From Parendozoicomonas sp. Alg238-R29 (lineage in GTDB: Bacteria; Pseudomonadota; Gammaproteobacteria; Pseudomonadales; Endozoicomonadaceae): a stretch of DNA of 35,355 bases. Below the pieces are notes generated by a model that saw only the letters and a list, made by a program, of their open reading frames with translations, was not told where the DNA came from and did no database searches. A program made the translations under genes and the position numbers. Below are positions 21,304-29,984 of the stretch, in pieces (position 1 is the first letter of the stretch; the number at the start of each line of letters is the position of its first letter). The DNA is taken from positions 1 to 35,355 of the forward strand of contig NZ_CAMZOG010000050.1 of assembly GCF_947331445.1 (NCBI RefSeq), written 5' to 3'.

Positions 21304-22506
21304 GAGCTGAATGTCATTAACAGATTCAACCTTTATGGAAGATGGCTTCTGTTCTCTCAGGCGCCGCTCCAGAAGATCTGCTATTGAAGATCCTGCTTTT
21401 TTTTCAGGTTGCGGGATATGTTCGGGAGGATTATCAAGCTGGCGGTGAAGCGCATTAAGAAAAGTCGTTTCATCATCCACTGTGCGAACCCGCCCTCTCT
21501 CGATAATATCGGCTTGCTCCTTAGGGCGGACAAAAATGACTGGTATCCCGATCTGTGCGGACATCCAACCAACAGTCGATCTGTGACTCACAACAACCTG
21601 AGCCAGAGTCGCAACCCGAACAGTTGGAGTGTTGGTGATCGTTCTCAAAGGGGTATGGTCATTGTTGGTGGTAACTGGTGAAATCAGGGTTCTTGGGTGA
21701 GGTGTGAACACCCACTGCAAATCTTCCCTGAGAGCTGCCGCAGACGTGATAACTTCAAGGCTACGCTGAAAATCATCACCATAACCTCCCGCTACCAAAA
21801 CTACAGGCCTGTCATCCAGGTTCAGGCTTTGCGCAAGCAGTTGGCGGTCTTCTCGCTCAAAGGTTTCTTGCCACTCTTGAAGAGCTGGGTGATAAACAAG
21901 GGACACTTCTCCTGATCGGGTGGTTTTATCGGGAAAGCTTCTTTTCACCAGATTAGTGGTCACTAGTAACTGTTCAACAGTCGGGTTGTAATCAAGCCAT
22001 GGTTTTACCCAGTTTTGCCCGCCTGGTGGCTCCATGTTGTCGTAAAAAGCTATGGTCCATGCTCCCTGCTGCCACCACTGCTGAACGAGTTGGGCCTGTA
22101 TGCTGTGAGCCATTCCGGACAGAACAATTTGGGGTGAAAGTTTCTCGGTTAATAATGCAGCGTCTTTTTCTGGCAGGGTGGTATAGCGATTATTCTGCCA
22201 TTCCCTGAGTTGTTCGGGTGAAGCACTGGCATTAAGCAGGGTGGTATTAGGGGTGTTCTTAAACAATGCGGTGGCAGGGCCAAAAGCAATCAGGTGCCAG
22301 TTAATATTCTTTTCATCCAGCTCGGGTAATAAAGAACGAAAAGCCCGACCGTCACCGTTATCGTAAGCAATAAGCAAAACATCAATCGCCTGAGATGGTG
22401 GGGCAGAGGTTGTAGTGTTTTTACGAAGAGCACACCCTGTGAGCAGCAGAATGACACACAGGGTGATTAACAATAACGGGTCAACGCTGATAGAAGACTG
22501 AGGCAT
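21301..22506 (-). CDS. Predicted lipoprotein with glycosyltransferase-B-like domain
   Basis: A 401-residue protein with a hydrophobic N-terminus and a lipobox LLTGC placing the lipid-modified Cys at residue 25. After it, residues 41-380 look like a two-Rossmann GT-B/epimerase-type fold. Features include IDVLLIAYDNGDGRAFRSLL, then VVLVAGGYGDDF near the interdomain region, WVFTPHPRT, and VVVSHRSTVGWMSAQIGIPV, a pattern typical of nucleotide-sugar binding in GT-B enzymes. The C-terminal 50 residues are charged. Export of such a fold is unusual because sugar donors are cytosolic. The gene lies 47 bases downstream of trmA on the same strand. I cannot name the family. Confidence 0.6.
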   Translation of the reverse strand: MPQSSISVDPLLLITLCVILLLTGCALRKNTTTSAPPSQAIDVLLIAYDNGDGRAFRSLLPELDEKNINWHLIAFGPATALFKNTPNTTLLNASASPEQLREWQNNRYTTLPEKDAALLTEKLSPQIVLSGMAHSIQAQLVQQWWQQGAWTIAFYDNMEPPGGQNWVKPWLDYNPTVEQLLVTTNLVKRSFPDKTTRSGEVSLVYHPALQEWQETFEREDRQLLAQSLNLDDRPVVLVAGGYGDDFQRSLEVITSAAALREDLQWVFTPHPRTLISPVTTNNDHTPLRTITNTPTVRVATLAQVVVSHRSTVGWMSAQIGIPVIFVRPKEQADIIERGRVRTVDDETTFLNALHRQLDNPPEHIPQPEKKAGSSIADLLERRLREQKPSSIKVESVNDIQL

Positions 22507-22553
22507 TTGGAAATTCTTGTTCGTACTATCGCCTCAGTCTAGCAGTTAACACA

Positions 22554-23639
22554 TTACATTTTGGTAAGCAGTACGCCACTTTCCATATGGTCGGTATAAG
22601 GGAACTGATCAAAGAGAGCCAGCTTTTCGACCTTGTGGGTTTGGGTCAGGGTTTTCAGGTTTTCTTTGAGGGTGTTCGGGTTGCAGGACACATAAACGAT
22701 ACGATCAAAACGCTGAACCAAAGCTTCAGTATCTGGATCAAGGCCGGCACGGGGAGGGTCAACAAAAATAGTACTGAAGTTGTAGCTATCTAAGTCTACA
22801 TGGCTGAGTCGGCGGAATGGGCGTTCGCGGTTCAGTGCCTGGGTAAATTCTTCGCTGGACATGCGGGCAATAGTGACATTATCCACAGCATTCATTTCAA
22901 AGTTCTTTTGAGCAGAGTTAACCGAAGATTTGGAGATCTCAGTTGCGAGAACCCGATCAAAGTTACTCGCCAGTACACAGGTAAAGTTACCGTTACCACA
23001 GTACAATTCGACCAAGTCACCTTCACTGCCACGGGTTGCTTCTTCTGCCCAGCCAAGCATCTTCTCATTGATGCCAGCATTGGGTTGGGTAAAGCTGTTC
23101 TCAACCTGATTATAACGCCACAGGCGGCCACCAACGTTGAGTTCTTCTGTGACCCAGTCTTTTTCCAGTAAAAGCTTTTGTTTACGGGCACGACCAATAA
23201 TATCGATGCCAAACTGCTCGCGAAGGGGGCGAACAGCTGCCTGCCATTGGTCATCTAGTTGCTTGTGGTAAATCAGAGAAACCAGTGCCTCACCGGTTTG
23301 GGTGGTGAGAAATTCAAGCTGAAAGAGTTTGCGGCGCAGAATTTCCTTTTCACGCAGAGCCTGCATCAAAGGCATCATCAGCTCGTTGATGCGTGTTGAG
23401 CCAACAGGAAACTCTGTGACAGAGACCCGTTCCCGGGTCAGCTGGTCAAACATGATGTAGTGAGACTGGTCATCTTCGTGCCAGATGCGGAACTCGGCCC
23501 GCATGCGGAAGTGCTCAGGAGCGGATGGGAAGACTTCCAGCTCCGGAGCGTTGAATTCGCCCATCAGCTGCTGGAGGCGGTCAGCCTTCTCAGCTAGCAG
23601 TGATTCGTAACGTTCGGGAAAAGTCGTACCAATGGACAT
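22554..23639 (-). CDS. trmA: tRNA (uracil(54)-C5)-methyltransferase TrmA
   Basis: A 361-residue enzyme that makes ribothymidine at position 54 of tRNAs (and one site in tmRNA in E. coli). SAM-binding motif I is LVELYCGNGNFTCVLA, followed by the DPPRAGLD motif. The nucleophile is Cys319 in YVSCNPNTL. The general base Glu353 is in DHMESGVL; the 34-residue spacing matches E. coli Cys324/Glu358. No TRAM domain or iron-sulfur cysteines are present at the N-terminus, which separates TrmA from RlmD and RlmC. The gene is transcribed after crp on the same strand with 49 bases between. Confidence 0.95.
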   Translation of the reverse strand: MSIGTTFPERYESLLAEKADRLQQLMGEFNAPELEVFPSAPEHFRMRAEFRIWHEDDQSHYIMFDQLTRERVSVTEFPVGSTRINELMMPLMQALREKEILRRKLFQLEFLTTQTGEALVSLIYHKQLDDQWQAAVRPLREQFGIDIIGRARKQKLLLEKDWVTEELNVGGRLWRYNQVENSFTQPNAGINEKMLGWAEEATRGSEGDLVELYCGNGNFTCVLASNFDRVLATEISKSSVNSAQKNFEMNAVDNVTIARMSSEEFTQALNRERPFRRLSHVDLDSYNFSTIFVDPPRAGLDPDTEALVQRFDRIVYVSCNPNTLKENLKTLTQTHKVEKLALFDQFPYTDHMESGVLLTKM

Positions 23640-23688
23640 CCGGTCAAATTACCTGTTAAGCCTTTTTGAAAGGCAGCGGATAATACGA

Positions 23689-24348
23689 CTAACGGGTGCC
23701 GAAGACTACCATGGTTTTCCCTTTCACAGAGACGATACCCTCATCTTCCAGGTTTTTTAACACCCTGCCGACCATTTCTCGGGAGCAACCAACGATACGA
23801 CCGATTTCCTGACGGGTAACACGAATCTGCATGCCGTCCGGATGGGTCATGGCATCTGGCTGTTCACAAAGATCAAGAAGGGTTCTGGCCACACGGCCAG
23901 TCACATCAAGAAATGCCAAGTCACTGACTTTACGTGTTGTTATCTGCAGTCGTTTAGCGATCTGTTTGCTGATCTCAAAGAGAATGTCGGGAATGTCTCG
24001 GGCGAGCTCCCGAGCTCGAGAGTAGCTGATTTCTGCTATTTCACAATGAACCCGCGCCCTGATCCATGCTGAACGCTTGGTATCAATATTGTTCAGGAAC
24101 AGACCCAGTTCCCCGAAAAAGTCTCCGCGGTTGAGGTAGGTAATAATAATTTCACGACCGTCGTCGTCTTCAACAAAGACGGTCACAGAGCCGTCTACGA
24201 TGTAATAAAGGGTGTCTGCAGCATCGCCAGCGCTAATAATATTGGTGCGAGCGCGATAATGGTGAATATGACAATGCTTAAGAAATCGCTCTGTACGTTC
24301 TTTTTGCTCGACAGGTATATGTCGGGTTCGTACTACCATAGGTGACAT
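23689..24348 (-). CDS. crp: cAMP receptor protein CRP/Vfr
   Basis: A 219-residue cAMP-dependent global transcription regulator. The cyclic-nucleotide pocket includes FGELGL (78-83) and RSAWIRAR (92-99). The hinge helix [14 protein letters not shown] follows. The C-terminal helix-turn-helix [20 protein letters not shown] (178-197) is nearly identical to that of E. coli CRP, so it should recognise TGTGA-type half-sites. Near-identity to enterobacterial CRP through residues 145-190 makes the call secure. It is divergent from an OsmC-family gene, the same neighbourhood as crp-yhfA in E. coli. A CRP-like site lies 117-132 bases upstream of its start. Confidence 0.96.
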   Translation of the reverse strand: MSPMVVRTRHIPVEQKERTERFLKHCHIHHYRARTNIISAGDAADTLYYIVDGSVTVFVEDDDGREIIITYLNRGDFFGELGLFLNNIDTKRSAWIRARVHCEIAEISYSRARELARDIPDILFEISKQIAKRLQITTRKVSDLAFLDVTGRVARTLLDLCEQPDAMTHPDGMQIRVTRQEIGRIVGCSREMVGRVLKNLEDEGIVSVKGKTMVVFGTR

Positions 24349-24464
24349 TCCGTTACTGTTGGAATTTTTAAGGCCATATCCCGGCGTTTCTTTTTTTGTG
24401 TTATTAACACTTAATCTGTTTTTAGCTCAAGTGTCGAGTCTTGTGCTCTGATAGACGCTCTAAA

Positions 24465-24480
24465 TGAGATACATTTCTCA
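24465..24480. promoter_or_regulatory. CRP/Vfr-like binding site
   Basis: TGAGA-N6-TCTCA is a symmetrical site with the TGnGA-N6-TCnCA architecture and AT-rich flanks. It differs from the E. coli consensus TGTGA-N6-TCACA at one base per half. Its place between crp and the OsmC gene suggests autoregulation. Confidence 0.4.
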
Positions 24481-24549
24481 AGTAGGCGACTTCTTCAGCG
24501 GTAGTGTAAATGAAATACAGTCCCCCTGAACAGGTTGTCTCTGTGAATG

Positions 24550-24584
24550 TATAATCGGTGAACTTGTCATTCGATTAAATGACA
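24550..24584 (+). promoter_or_regulatory. OsmC-gene promoter -10 and overlapping operator dyad
   Basis: A consensus TATAAT (24550-24555) has only a weak -35 (CTGAAC at 24527-24532). Transcription would start near 24562, directly before the inverted repeat TGTCATT-N6-AATGACA (24565-24584). That placement fits a repressor or activator operator; the protein that binds is unknown. Confidence 0.45.
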
Positions 24585-24664
24585 TACTACATCTAATTTT
24601 TAACTATCCGGTACTTCTTGCCTGGCAGGTGGGAATTATTGGGTGGTGCTGAAAGAGAGAAAGC

Positions 24665-25084
24665 ATGAAAGCTCAGGTGAAATGGATTGATGGCATGCGA
24701 TTCGCCGGCATGTCTGGCAGTGGCCACAGTATTATGATGGACACATCCAGCAAGCACGGCGGTTCTGAATCCGCTCCCAGCCCAATGGAAATGATTCTGA
24801 TGGCTGTGGGTGGCTGTTCGTCTGTAGACGTTGTCAGCACCCTGAAAAAATCCCGCCAGGATGTGATTGATTGTGAAGTACAGCTCGATAGTGAGCGGGT
24901 AGATGCTGTGCCTGCCATTTTCAGCAAGATTCATCTGCATTTTGTTGTCACTGGTCGTGGCCTGAAAGAAGCTGTAGTACGCCGGGCTGTAGAGCTGTCT
25001 GCCGATAAATACTGCTCTGCTTCTATTATGCTGGGAAAAGCTGGCGTGGAGATTACTCACGATTTTGAAATTGTTGAGTTGTAA
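24665..25084 (+). CDS. OsmC-family peroxiredoxin-like protein (YhfA type)
   Basis: A 139-residue OsmC/Ohr-superfamily protein. The two characteristic cysteines are Cys51 (AVGGCSSVDVVS) and Cys117 (DKYCSASIML). Family members reduce organic or lipid peroxides with this pair. The SAPSPMEMILMAVGGCSS block and its position divergent from crp match E. coli YhfA, whose own function is poorly known. The ATG is 80 bases after an operator-like dyad and a TATAAT box. A bidirectional terminator follows at 25102. The peroxidase role is inferred from the family. Confidence 0.9.
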   Translation: MKAQVKWIDGMRFAGMSGSGHSIMMDTSSKHGGSESAPSPMEMILMAVGGCSSVDVVSTLKKSRQDVIDCEVQLDSERVDAVPAIFSKIHLHFVVTGRGLKEAVVRRAVELSADKYCSASIMLGKAGVEITHDFEIVEL

Positions 25085-25100
25085 TTCGCGCTAAACGAAA

Positions 25101-25125
25101 AAGGAGCCTGACTGGCTCCTGTTTT
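25101..25125. terminator. Bidirectional terminator between OsmC and HIT genes
   Basis: AGGAGCC (25102-25108) pairs with GGCTCCT (25114-25120) around a five-base loop. It is followed by GTTTTAT on + and by TTTTTCG on the minus strand, so it can end both convergent transcripts. Confidence 0.8.
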
Positions 25126-25138
25126 ATCTGACTGTTTA

Positions 25139-25498
25139 TCAGCCCGGAGGCCAGCGCATTGGCCGCTCTCCGAGAAGGTGTAGGTGAATATGGTAAACTG
25201 TCTGCCCACCCTGGCGATTGCAGTTCATAACCACACGGTAGCCGTCGTCTGCCAAGTCTAATTCTTTGGCCAGCCTGCTTGCTGTCAGCATTATGTGCCC
25301 CAGCAGTTCTGCATGTTTTGGCTCTGTATCATTTAAAGTGGCAATGTGTTCTCTCGGTATAATCAGAATATGCACAGGAGCAGCGGGGAACTTATCCCGG
25401 AACGCCAGAACCTTGTCGTCTTCGTATACCGTGGTTGACGGTTCATCGCCACTGATTATTCGACAGAACAGGCAATTCGAGTCTGTGCAGGACGTCAT
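25139..25498 (-). CDS. HIT-family nucleotide-binding hydrolase (HINT-like)
   Basis: A 119-residue histidine-triad protein. The HIT motif HIHLHLL is at residues 103-109. The N-terminal CLFCRIISGDEP and the IPREHI segment are typical of HINT/HinT proteins, which hydrolyse purine nucleoside phosphoramidates and related adenylates. The MNCNRQGGQTVYH stretch fits the conserved strand before the triad. It is 14 bases downstream of hemJ on the same strand, so the two are probably co-transcribed. Confidence 0.92.
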   Translation of the reverse strand: MTSCTDSNCLFCRIISGDEPSTTVYEDDKVLAFRDKFPAAPVHILIIPREHIATLNDTEPKHAELLGHIMLTASRLAKELDLADDGYRVVMNCNRQGGQTVYHIHLHLLGERPMRWPPG

Positions 25499-25512
25499 GG
25501 TGATACCTTTTC

Positions 25513-25935
25513 TTAAAACGGTTTAACGACAACCAGAATAATAATGCCCAAAAGAATAAACACGGGTATCTCATTAAATACGCGATAAAATTTATGGCTG
25601 CGAGTGTTGTTGTCGTTGGCGAATTTCTTCATAAAGGCTCCACACATATGGTGGTAGCCAATCAGCAGAACAACGAGGGTGAGTTTGGCGTGCATCCATC
25701 CTTGCTGCATATAGCCGGGAATCAGGTGAATCAGCCAAAAGCCGAAGATAAGAGTGAGGATCATAGACGGCATCATGATTCCACGGTAAAGCTTTCTCTC
25801 CATGATTTTGAAACGTTCACTACCTTCACGGTCAGTTGTTTCCGCGTGGTAAACAAAGAGTCGAGGAAGGTAAAAAATGCCGGCAAACCAGCACACCATG
25901 GAAATAATATGGAAAGCCTTGACCCATAAATACAT
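25513..25935 (-). CDS. hemJ: Protoporphyrinogen IX oxidase HemJ
   Basis: A 140-residue inner-membrane protein with four hydrophobic helices (about 5-26, 52-73, 82-104 and 120-138). It matches the HemJ/UPF0093 family: WVKAFHIISMVCWFAGIFYL, YRGIMMPSM and WMHAKLTLVVLLIGYHH. HemJ oxidises protoporphyrinogen IX to protoporphyrin IX in haem synthesis in bacteria lacking HemG and HemY. His9 and Lys84 are the candidate conserved functional residues. It is the first gene of an apparent operon with the HIT hydrolase. Confidence 0.92.
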   Translation of the reverse strand: MYLWVKAFHIISMVCWFAGIFYLPRLFVYHAETTDREGSERFKIMERKLYRGIMMPSMILTLIFGFWLIHLIPGYMQQGWMHAKLTLVVLLIGYHHMCGAFMKKFANDNNTRSHKFYRVFNEIPVFILLGIIILVVVKPF

Positions 25936-25988
25936 ACCTTCACTCCACGCTTTATTTTGATAATTGAGATATTGTCAAAGCATTATAT

Positions 25989-27740
25989 CTACACTCGATA
26001 ATATCGTTGAAGACTTTCTCTGGTAACAATACCAACTGTACGGATCTCTTGCCTTCGTATCAGGTCGGTGACATAGAGAGCATCAATCTGTTTACCTTTC
26101 ATCAACTCCCAGGCTTCATAAACAGATGCACGATTATTGAGAGAGCAAACATCATAGCGAACCGCTGGAACGCCCAGCAGATCGATAAGTTCATCATCCT
26201 CTCCCAGAGATAATCCTTTTTCCTGCTCAAAGAACGGCCCTAGAGCCATGACTGGCATCAGTGCTTTTGGCCTGCCTTCGTCGGACACCAGTAACCATTC
26301 CGGCTGTTCCCGCAGTTTGTCCTGAATATCTTGTGCGCTCTGCCAGCGATCCAGTTCTACGTAACTTTTGTTAACAAGGCTGCTGATACCCATGCGGTTT
26401 AAGGCACGGTGCACAGGGTTACTGGCACGGTCATAACCCCAGCAGTCGAGGATCAGTTCAAAAATACTGTGCTGGCGCAACAGTAATGTGGAAGTGAGGG
26501 CAGCAACCACAATGGCGAGAAGGGCGGGGAAAAGCAGGCTGGGGTTTTTGGTCAGCTCAACAACAGTAACTAATGCTGTTAGTGGGGCTTGTAATACAGC
26601 CCCAAGCATGGCGCTCATACCAACCATAACGTGGAAGCCAGTGCTGCCTGTGGTGAATCCGGGAATTGCGGATACCAGTGTTGCAGTCAGGGCTCCACCC
26701 ACCGCACCCAGAAAAAGTGTTGGGCCAATTAATCCGCCAGGAACGCCCATTCCCACACTGGCCGATGTGGCTAATAGCTTGCAGGCTAACAACGTGATCA
26801 GCAGAACAGGAATATGGCTACCATTTAACAGCTCAGTAATGGTTCCGTAACCCACCCCCATGATTTCGGGGGCTGGGATTGCCAGTAAACTGGTGATCCC
26901 GGCAGCGAGCATCAGCCGTGTTGTGACGGTAAAAGTCTTTGTTCTTTTATTGAAAAAAATAATCAAACGACAGTAAACGGTGCTGATAATTCCCATGACA
27001 AAACCGATGAGAATCACCATTGGCAATTCATCCAAAAGACTGACGGCAATAGAAGGAACTGCAAAAGCTGGTTCCGTTCCATACATTAACTGGGTAAGTG
27101 CGGCGGCGCTCACAGACGCCAGCATAACGGGCAGGAAACCAGCGACAGAATATTCCACCATCAGAACTTCCAGCGCGAAAATAACACCGGCTACGGGAGT
27201 GTTAAATGCCGCAGAAATCGCTGACGCTGTGCCGCAGGCCACAAGTATCCGCAAGCTGTTATTCGGCAAACGCATACACTGGCCAAGCAGGCTGCTCGCG
27301 GCTGCTCCCAAATGAACTGCAGGGCCTTCACGTCCAATAGAGTGACCACTGGCAATAGCGATAGCACCAGCAAAAAACTGATGTAGAAAATTTCCTGTTT
27401 TTAGGCGGCCTTGATGCCAGTCCAGCCGTTCAATCAGGTGGACAACTCCAACCGGGCGAAATTTGCTGCGAATTGTCAGCGCAATACCTATCAGCAGAAT
27501 TGAGCCAATGAATGGCAGAATAATGCGGTGTGCCCAGGTTAGTTGTTGATAGGCGCCTTCTGGAAGCCCGTGCAGAAAAAGACTCGAAAGAATAGTAATC
27601 AGTTCTCTGAACAGCGCAATAATCACAGCAGTTACAATACCGCAGACCAGCCCAAGCAGGGTAAGCTGAGGAAGGGCATCTATGCTGGCCAGTTTGTGGC
27701 GGAACCGGTCAAAATTGGGGCGTGTCGGTTTCATTCTCAC
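25989..27740 (-). CDS. ClC-family chloride channel/transporter with CBS-like C-terminus
   Basis: A 583-residue ClC protein. The pore signature GREGPAVHLG places the external gating glutamate at Glu138 (SIGREGP). The third signature GVPGGLIGPTLFLGAVGGA and the VVELTKNPSLLFPALLAI helix also fit. The first motif reads GVVHLIERLD instead of the classical GSGIP, as in many Proteobacteria paralogues with this layout. The C-terminal 140 residues after the membrane domain form a CBS-pair-like regulatory domain. These proteins are Cl- channels or Cl-/H+ exchangers; which of the two cannot be decided here. Confidence 0.9.
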   Translation of the reverse strand: MRMKPTRPNFDRFRHKLASIDALPQLTLLGLVCGIVTAVIIALFRELITILSSLFLHGLPEGAYQQLTWAHRIILPFIGSILLIGIALTIRSKFRPVGVVHLIERLDWHQGRLKTGNFLHQFFAGAIAIASGHSIGREGPAVHLGAAASSLLGQCMRLPNNSLRILVACGTASAISAAFNTPVAGVIFALEVLMVEYSVAGFLPVMLASVSAAALTQLMYGTEPAFAVPSIAVSLLDELPMVILIGFVMGIISTVYCRLIIFFNKRTKTFTVTTRLMLAAGITSLLAIPAPEIMGVGYGTITELLNGSHIPVLLITLLACKLLATSASVGMGVPGGLIGPTLFLGAVGGALTATLVSAIPGFTTGSTGFHVMVGMSAMLGAVLQAPLTALVTVVELTKNPSLLFPALLAIVVAALTSTLLLRQHSIFELILDCWGYDRASNPVHRALNRMGISSLVNKSYVELDRWQSAQDIQDKLREQPEWLLVSDEGRPKALMPVMALGPFFEQEKGLSLGEDDELIDLLGVPAVRYDVCSLNNRASVYEAWELMKGKQIDALYVTDLIRRQEIRTVGIVTRESLQRYYRV

Positions 27741-28121
27741 CTGTTGAATAAAATCCTTGTTTGGTTGTCACTCCACTATTTAGCCTGAAGTCCCAACGTG
27801 GCTGAAGTTCAGTTGTGTCGTTGAGTTCGCAGCATTCATTGGCAGAAATCAAACCTGCCTCAAAGCCGGACAGGTGCGTACACAGCATAACTTTCTGAAA
27901 AATCAGAAATTAACAGGTTTTGTGACACTGTCGGCACAGCAGTGATGGCCAAATTGAATATTCCATCCCGGCAATTTTACCATGGTTTACAGAGAATTTA
28001 TGATGTGTTCCTGTGAGGGCACGCCGAAGAGATAGCATGTGCAAAGCAATGCTCTACTGCATTAGAAGTCGAGGCCTGTTTATAATGGGCCAAAACAAGC
28101 AGCAAGAACGGGTGTGGGAAC
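27741..28121. promoter_or_regulatory. Divergent ClC/argC intergenic region
   Basis: No gene is visible. A perfect 7-bp hairpin (TTTCTGA / TCAGAAA, 27892-27909) lacks a T-run. A consensus TATAAT at 28081-28086 lies 36 bases before the argC GTG start; its -35 is poor. A lone palindrome TGAATATTC near 27954 resembles half an ARG box, but no second half follows. Confidence 0.5.
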
Positions 28122-29168
28122 GTGATTAAGGCAGGTGTTGTTGGCGGTACAGGTTATACCGGAGTTGAACTGCTGAGGCTTCTGGTCAGGCATCCAGAAG
28201 TAGAGTTGACTGCGGTCACATCCCGGGCGGAAGCCGGTCGACGAGTTGATGACCTCTATCCTAACTTGCGAGGCCATATCGACCACTGCTTTACTGCGCC
28301 AGATACTGAGGTGCTGGCAGCCTGTGATGTGGTATTTTTTGCCACACCCAATGGTGTGGCCATGAAGCAGGTGCCGGAACTTCTCGCCAAAGGCGTTCGG
28401 GTGATTGATCTGGCTGCAGATTTTCGGATCAAGGATATTGCTGTTTGGGAGCAGTGGTATGGCATGACCCATGCCTGCCCAGAGCTCGTAGATGAAGCAG
28501 TCTACGGATTACCTGAACTGAATCGGGCAGATATTGCCAAGGCTCAACTGGTGGCAAACCCCGGTTGTTATCCAACAGCCGTTCAACTTGGGTATAAGCC
28601 TTTATTGGACGCTGGGTTGATCCAGCCAGAAAGTCTGGTTGCCGATTGTAAGTCCGGTGCCAGTGGCGCAGGTCGTGGAGCCAGTGTGGGAACACTGCTC
28701 TGTGAAGCGGGAGATTCTTTCCACGCTTACGGTGTTTCGGGGCACCGGCACCAGCCGGAAATCGAGCAGGGTTTGGCAACAATGAGTCACGGTGAAATTA
28801 ATCACCTGACGTTTGTGCCTCATCTCTTGCCGATGATTCGTGGCATTCATGCCACCCTGTATGCCCGGTTGGCTCCAGGCAGTGATGTTTCTACTGAACA
28901 GCTGCAGTTACTTTATGAGCAGGCTTATCAGGATGAGGCTTTTGTTGACGTTATGCCTCAGGGAAGTCTGCCGGAGACCCGCAGTGTGCGGGGAGCGAAT
29001 CAGTGCCGTATTGCCCTGTACCGTCCGGGAGATGGTGATACGGTTGTTATTCTGTCCGTGATCGACAACCTGGTAAAAGGTGCGTCGGGACAGGCGGTGC
29101 AGAATATGAATGTAATGTTTGGCCTCCCCGAATCGGAAGGTCTTGAAATAGTTGGCCTGTTACCCTGA
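28122..29168 (+). CDS. argC: N-acetyl-gamma-glutamyl-phosphate reductase ArgC
   Basis: A 348-residue NADPH-dependent reductase, the third step of arginine synthesis. The NADP loop [17 protein letters not shown] begins at residue 5. The catalytic Cys149 is in [10 protein letters not shown]. The family's later motif [10 protein letters not shown] is also present. It starts with GTG at 28122, giving the usual [14 protein letters not shown] opening; GGGAA lies just upstream. TATAAT at 28081 provides the likely promoter. It is followed by a membrane protein gene after 22 bases, so the two may be co-transcribed. Confidence 0.96.
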   Translation: MIKAGVVGGTGYTGVELLRLLVRHPEVELTAVTSRAEAGRRVDDLYPNLRGHIDHCFTAPDTEVLAACDVVFFATPNGVAMKQVPELLAKGVRVIDLAADFRIKDIAVWEQWYGMTHACPELVDEAVYGLPELNRADIAKAQLVANPGCYPTAVQLGYKPLLDAGLIQPESLVADCKSGASGAGRGASVGTLLCEAGDSFHAYGVSGHRHQPEIEQGLATMSHGEINHLTFVPHLLPMIRGIHATLYARLAPGSDVSTEQLQLLYEQAYQDEAFVDVMPQGSLPETRSVRGANQCRIALYRPGDGDTVVILSVIDNLVKGASGQAVQNMNVMFGLPESEGLEIVGLLP

Positions 29169-29190
29169 GGGGTAGTTTGAGGAGTACTGT

Positions 29191-29982
29191 TTGAACAAAG
29201 GCTGGAAAGAGCTTTTACGCTTTGGTGGTTCTCGCTCCCTGCAGGGAAGTAAGCGACTGCTCGTTGTTGATCATGACCCCCGTCGAAATGTTCGGTACTG
29301 CTTGCTGATTTTGCTGTTAGTAGCCGGAACAGCAGTGGCTAGCTTTTATCTGGGTATCTCCATGGCTGCCAGAGAGTTGGGGATTCTTCGTGAAGAGCTG
29401 ATTCTGACCAAAGCGGAAAACAGTGAGCAGATTGAGGAACTTGATGTTTTGCGCAGAAAGGTGGCCATTCTTGAACGTGGCGCCTGGATTAACCGTGAGG
29501 CGGCTGAAGAAGTTCGTCTGGAGCTGGTGAAGCTGCGAGAAGAGAAAAGTGTGTTGACCCGGGATCTGAGCTTCTTTAGAAGTATTATGGATCCAGCCAG
29601 CCTGGAAGAAGGGGTTAATATTCAAAGCTTCGAACTGTTGCCCACATCAGATCCCGGCAAATTCCAGTGGAAGTTTATGATTGTCCAGAATGCCAAACAG
29701 CATCGTTTACAGAAGGGTAACTTCAAAGCGCGTGTTGACGGTTTTCTTGGTGATGCAAAGAAATCTTACGATCTGTATTCTCTGTCTAAACAGCTAGAGA
29801 GTGGCGGGCAGGGGCTCGGGTTTCGTTATTTTCAGAGTGTGCCCGGTGACGGAGTATGGGGTGTTTTAGAGTTGCCAGAGGGCTTTGAGCCTGAGGTTGT
29901 GGAGGTGTCAGTTCAGCTGACCAGCCCATCACGGAAGATTATTAAAAAGACGTTTGAATGGCTTATTGAGGAATCTGAGTAG
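29191..29982 (+). CDS. Membrane-anchored coiled-coil protein (DUF6776-like)
   Basis: A 263-residue protein with a short cytosolic N-terminus, one transmembrane helix at about 37-56 (CLLILLLVAGTAVASFYLGI), a long coiled coil (about 60-128, rich in Glu/Leu/Arg) and a C-terminal beta-rich domain of about 130 residues. It starts with TTG; the strong GAGGAG at 29179-29184, six bases upstream, supports this. Genes of this type sit between argC and erpA in Pseudomonas. It ends two bases before the bactofilin ATG, so the two are coupled and may work together at the envelope. Its molecular function is unknown. Confidence 0.75.
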   Translation: MNKGWKELLRFGGSRSLQGSKRLLVVDHDPRRNVRYCLLILLLVAGTAVASFYLGISMAARELGILREELILTKAENSEQIEELDVLRRKVAILERGAWINREAAEEVRLELVKLREEKSVLTRDLSFFRSIMDPASLEEGVNIQSFELLPTSDPGKFQWKFMIVQNAKQHRLQKGNFKARVDGFLGDAKKSYDLYSLSKQLESGGQGLGFRYFQSVPGDGVWGVLELPEGFEPEVVEVSVQLTSPSRKIIKKTFEWLIEESE

Positions 29983-29984
29983 TT

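Larger units (their letters stand above)
24349..24664. promoter_or_regulatory. Divergent crp/OsmC regulatory region
   Basis: This 316-base region carries the promoters of crp (-) and the OsmC gene (+). It holds a perfect dyad GTGTTATTAACAC at 24398-24410, a CRP-like site at 24465-24480, a consensus TATAAT at 24550-24555 and a dyad at 24565-24584. No coding sequence is seen. Confidence 0.6.

Noticed and set aside
24398-24410. GTGTTATTAACAC as a CRP site
   Set aside because: The half-sites are separated by seven bases instead of the eight between GTG and CAC in CRP sites.
27950-27962. ARG box before argC
   Set aside because: Only one palindromic half (TGAATATTC) is present; the paired boxes needed for ArgR binding are absent.
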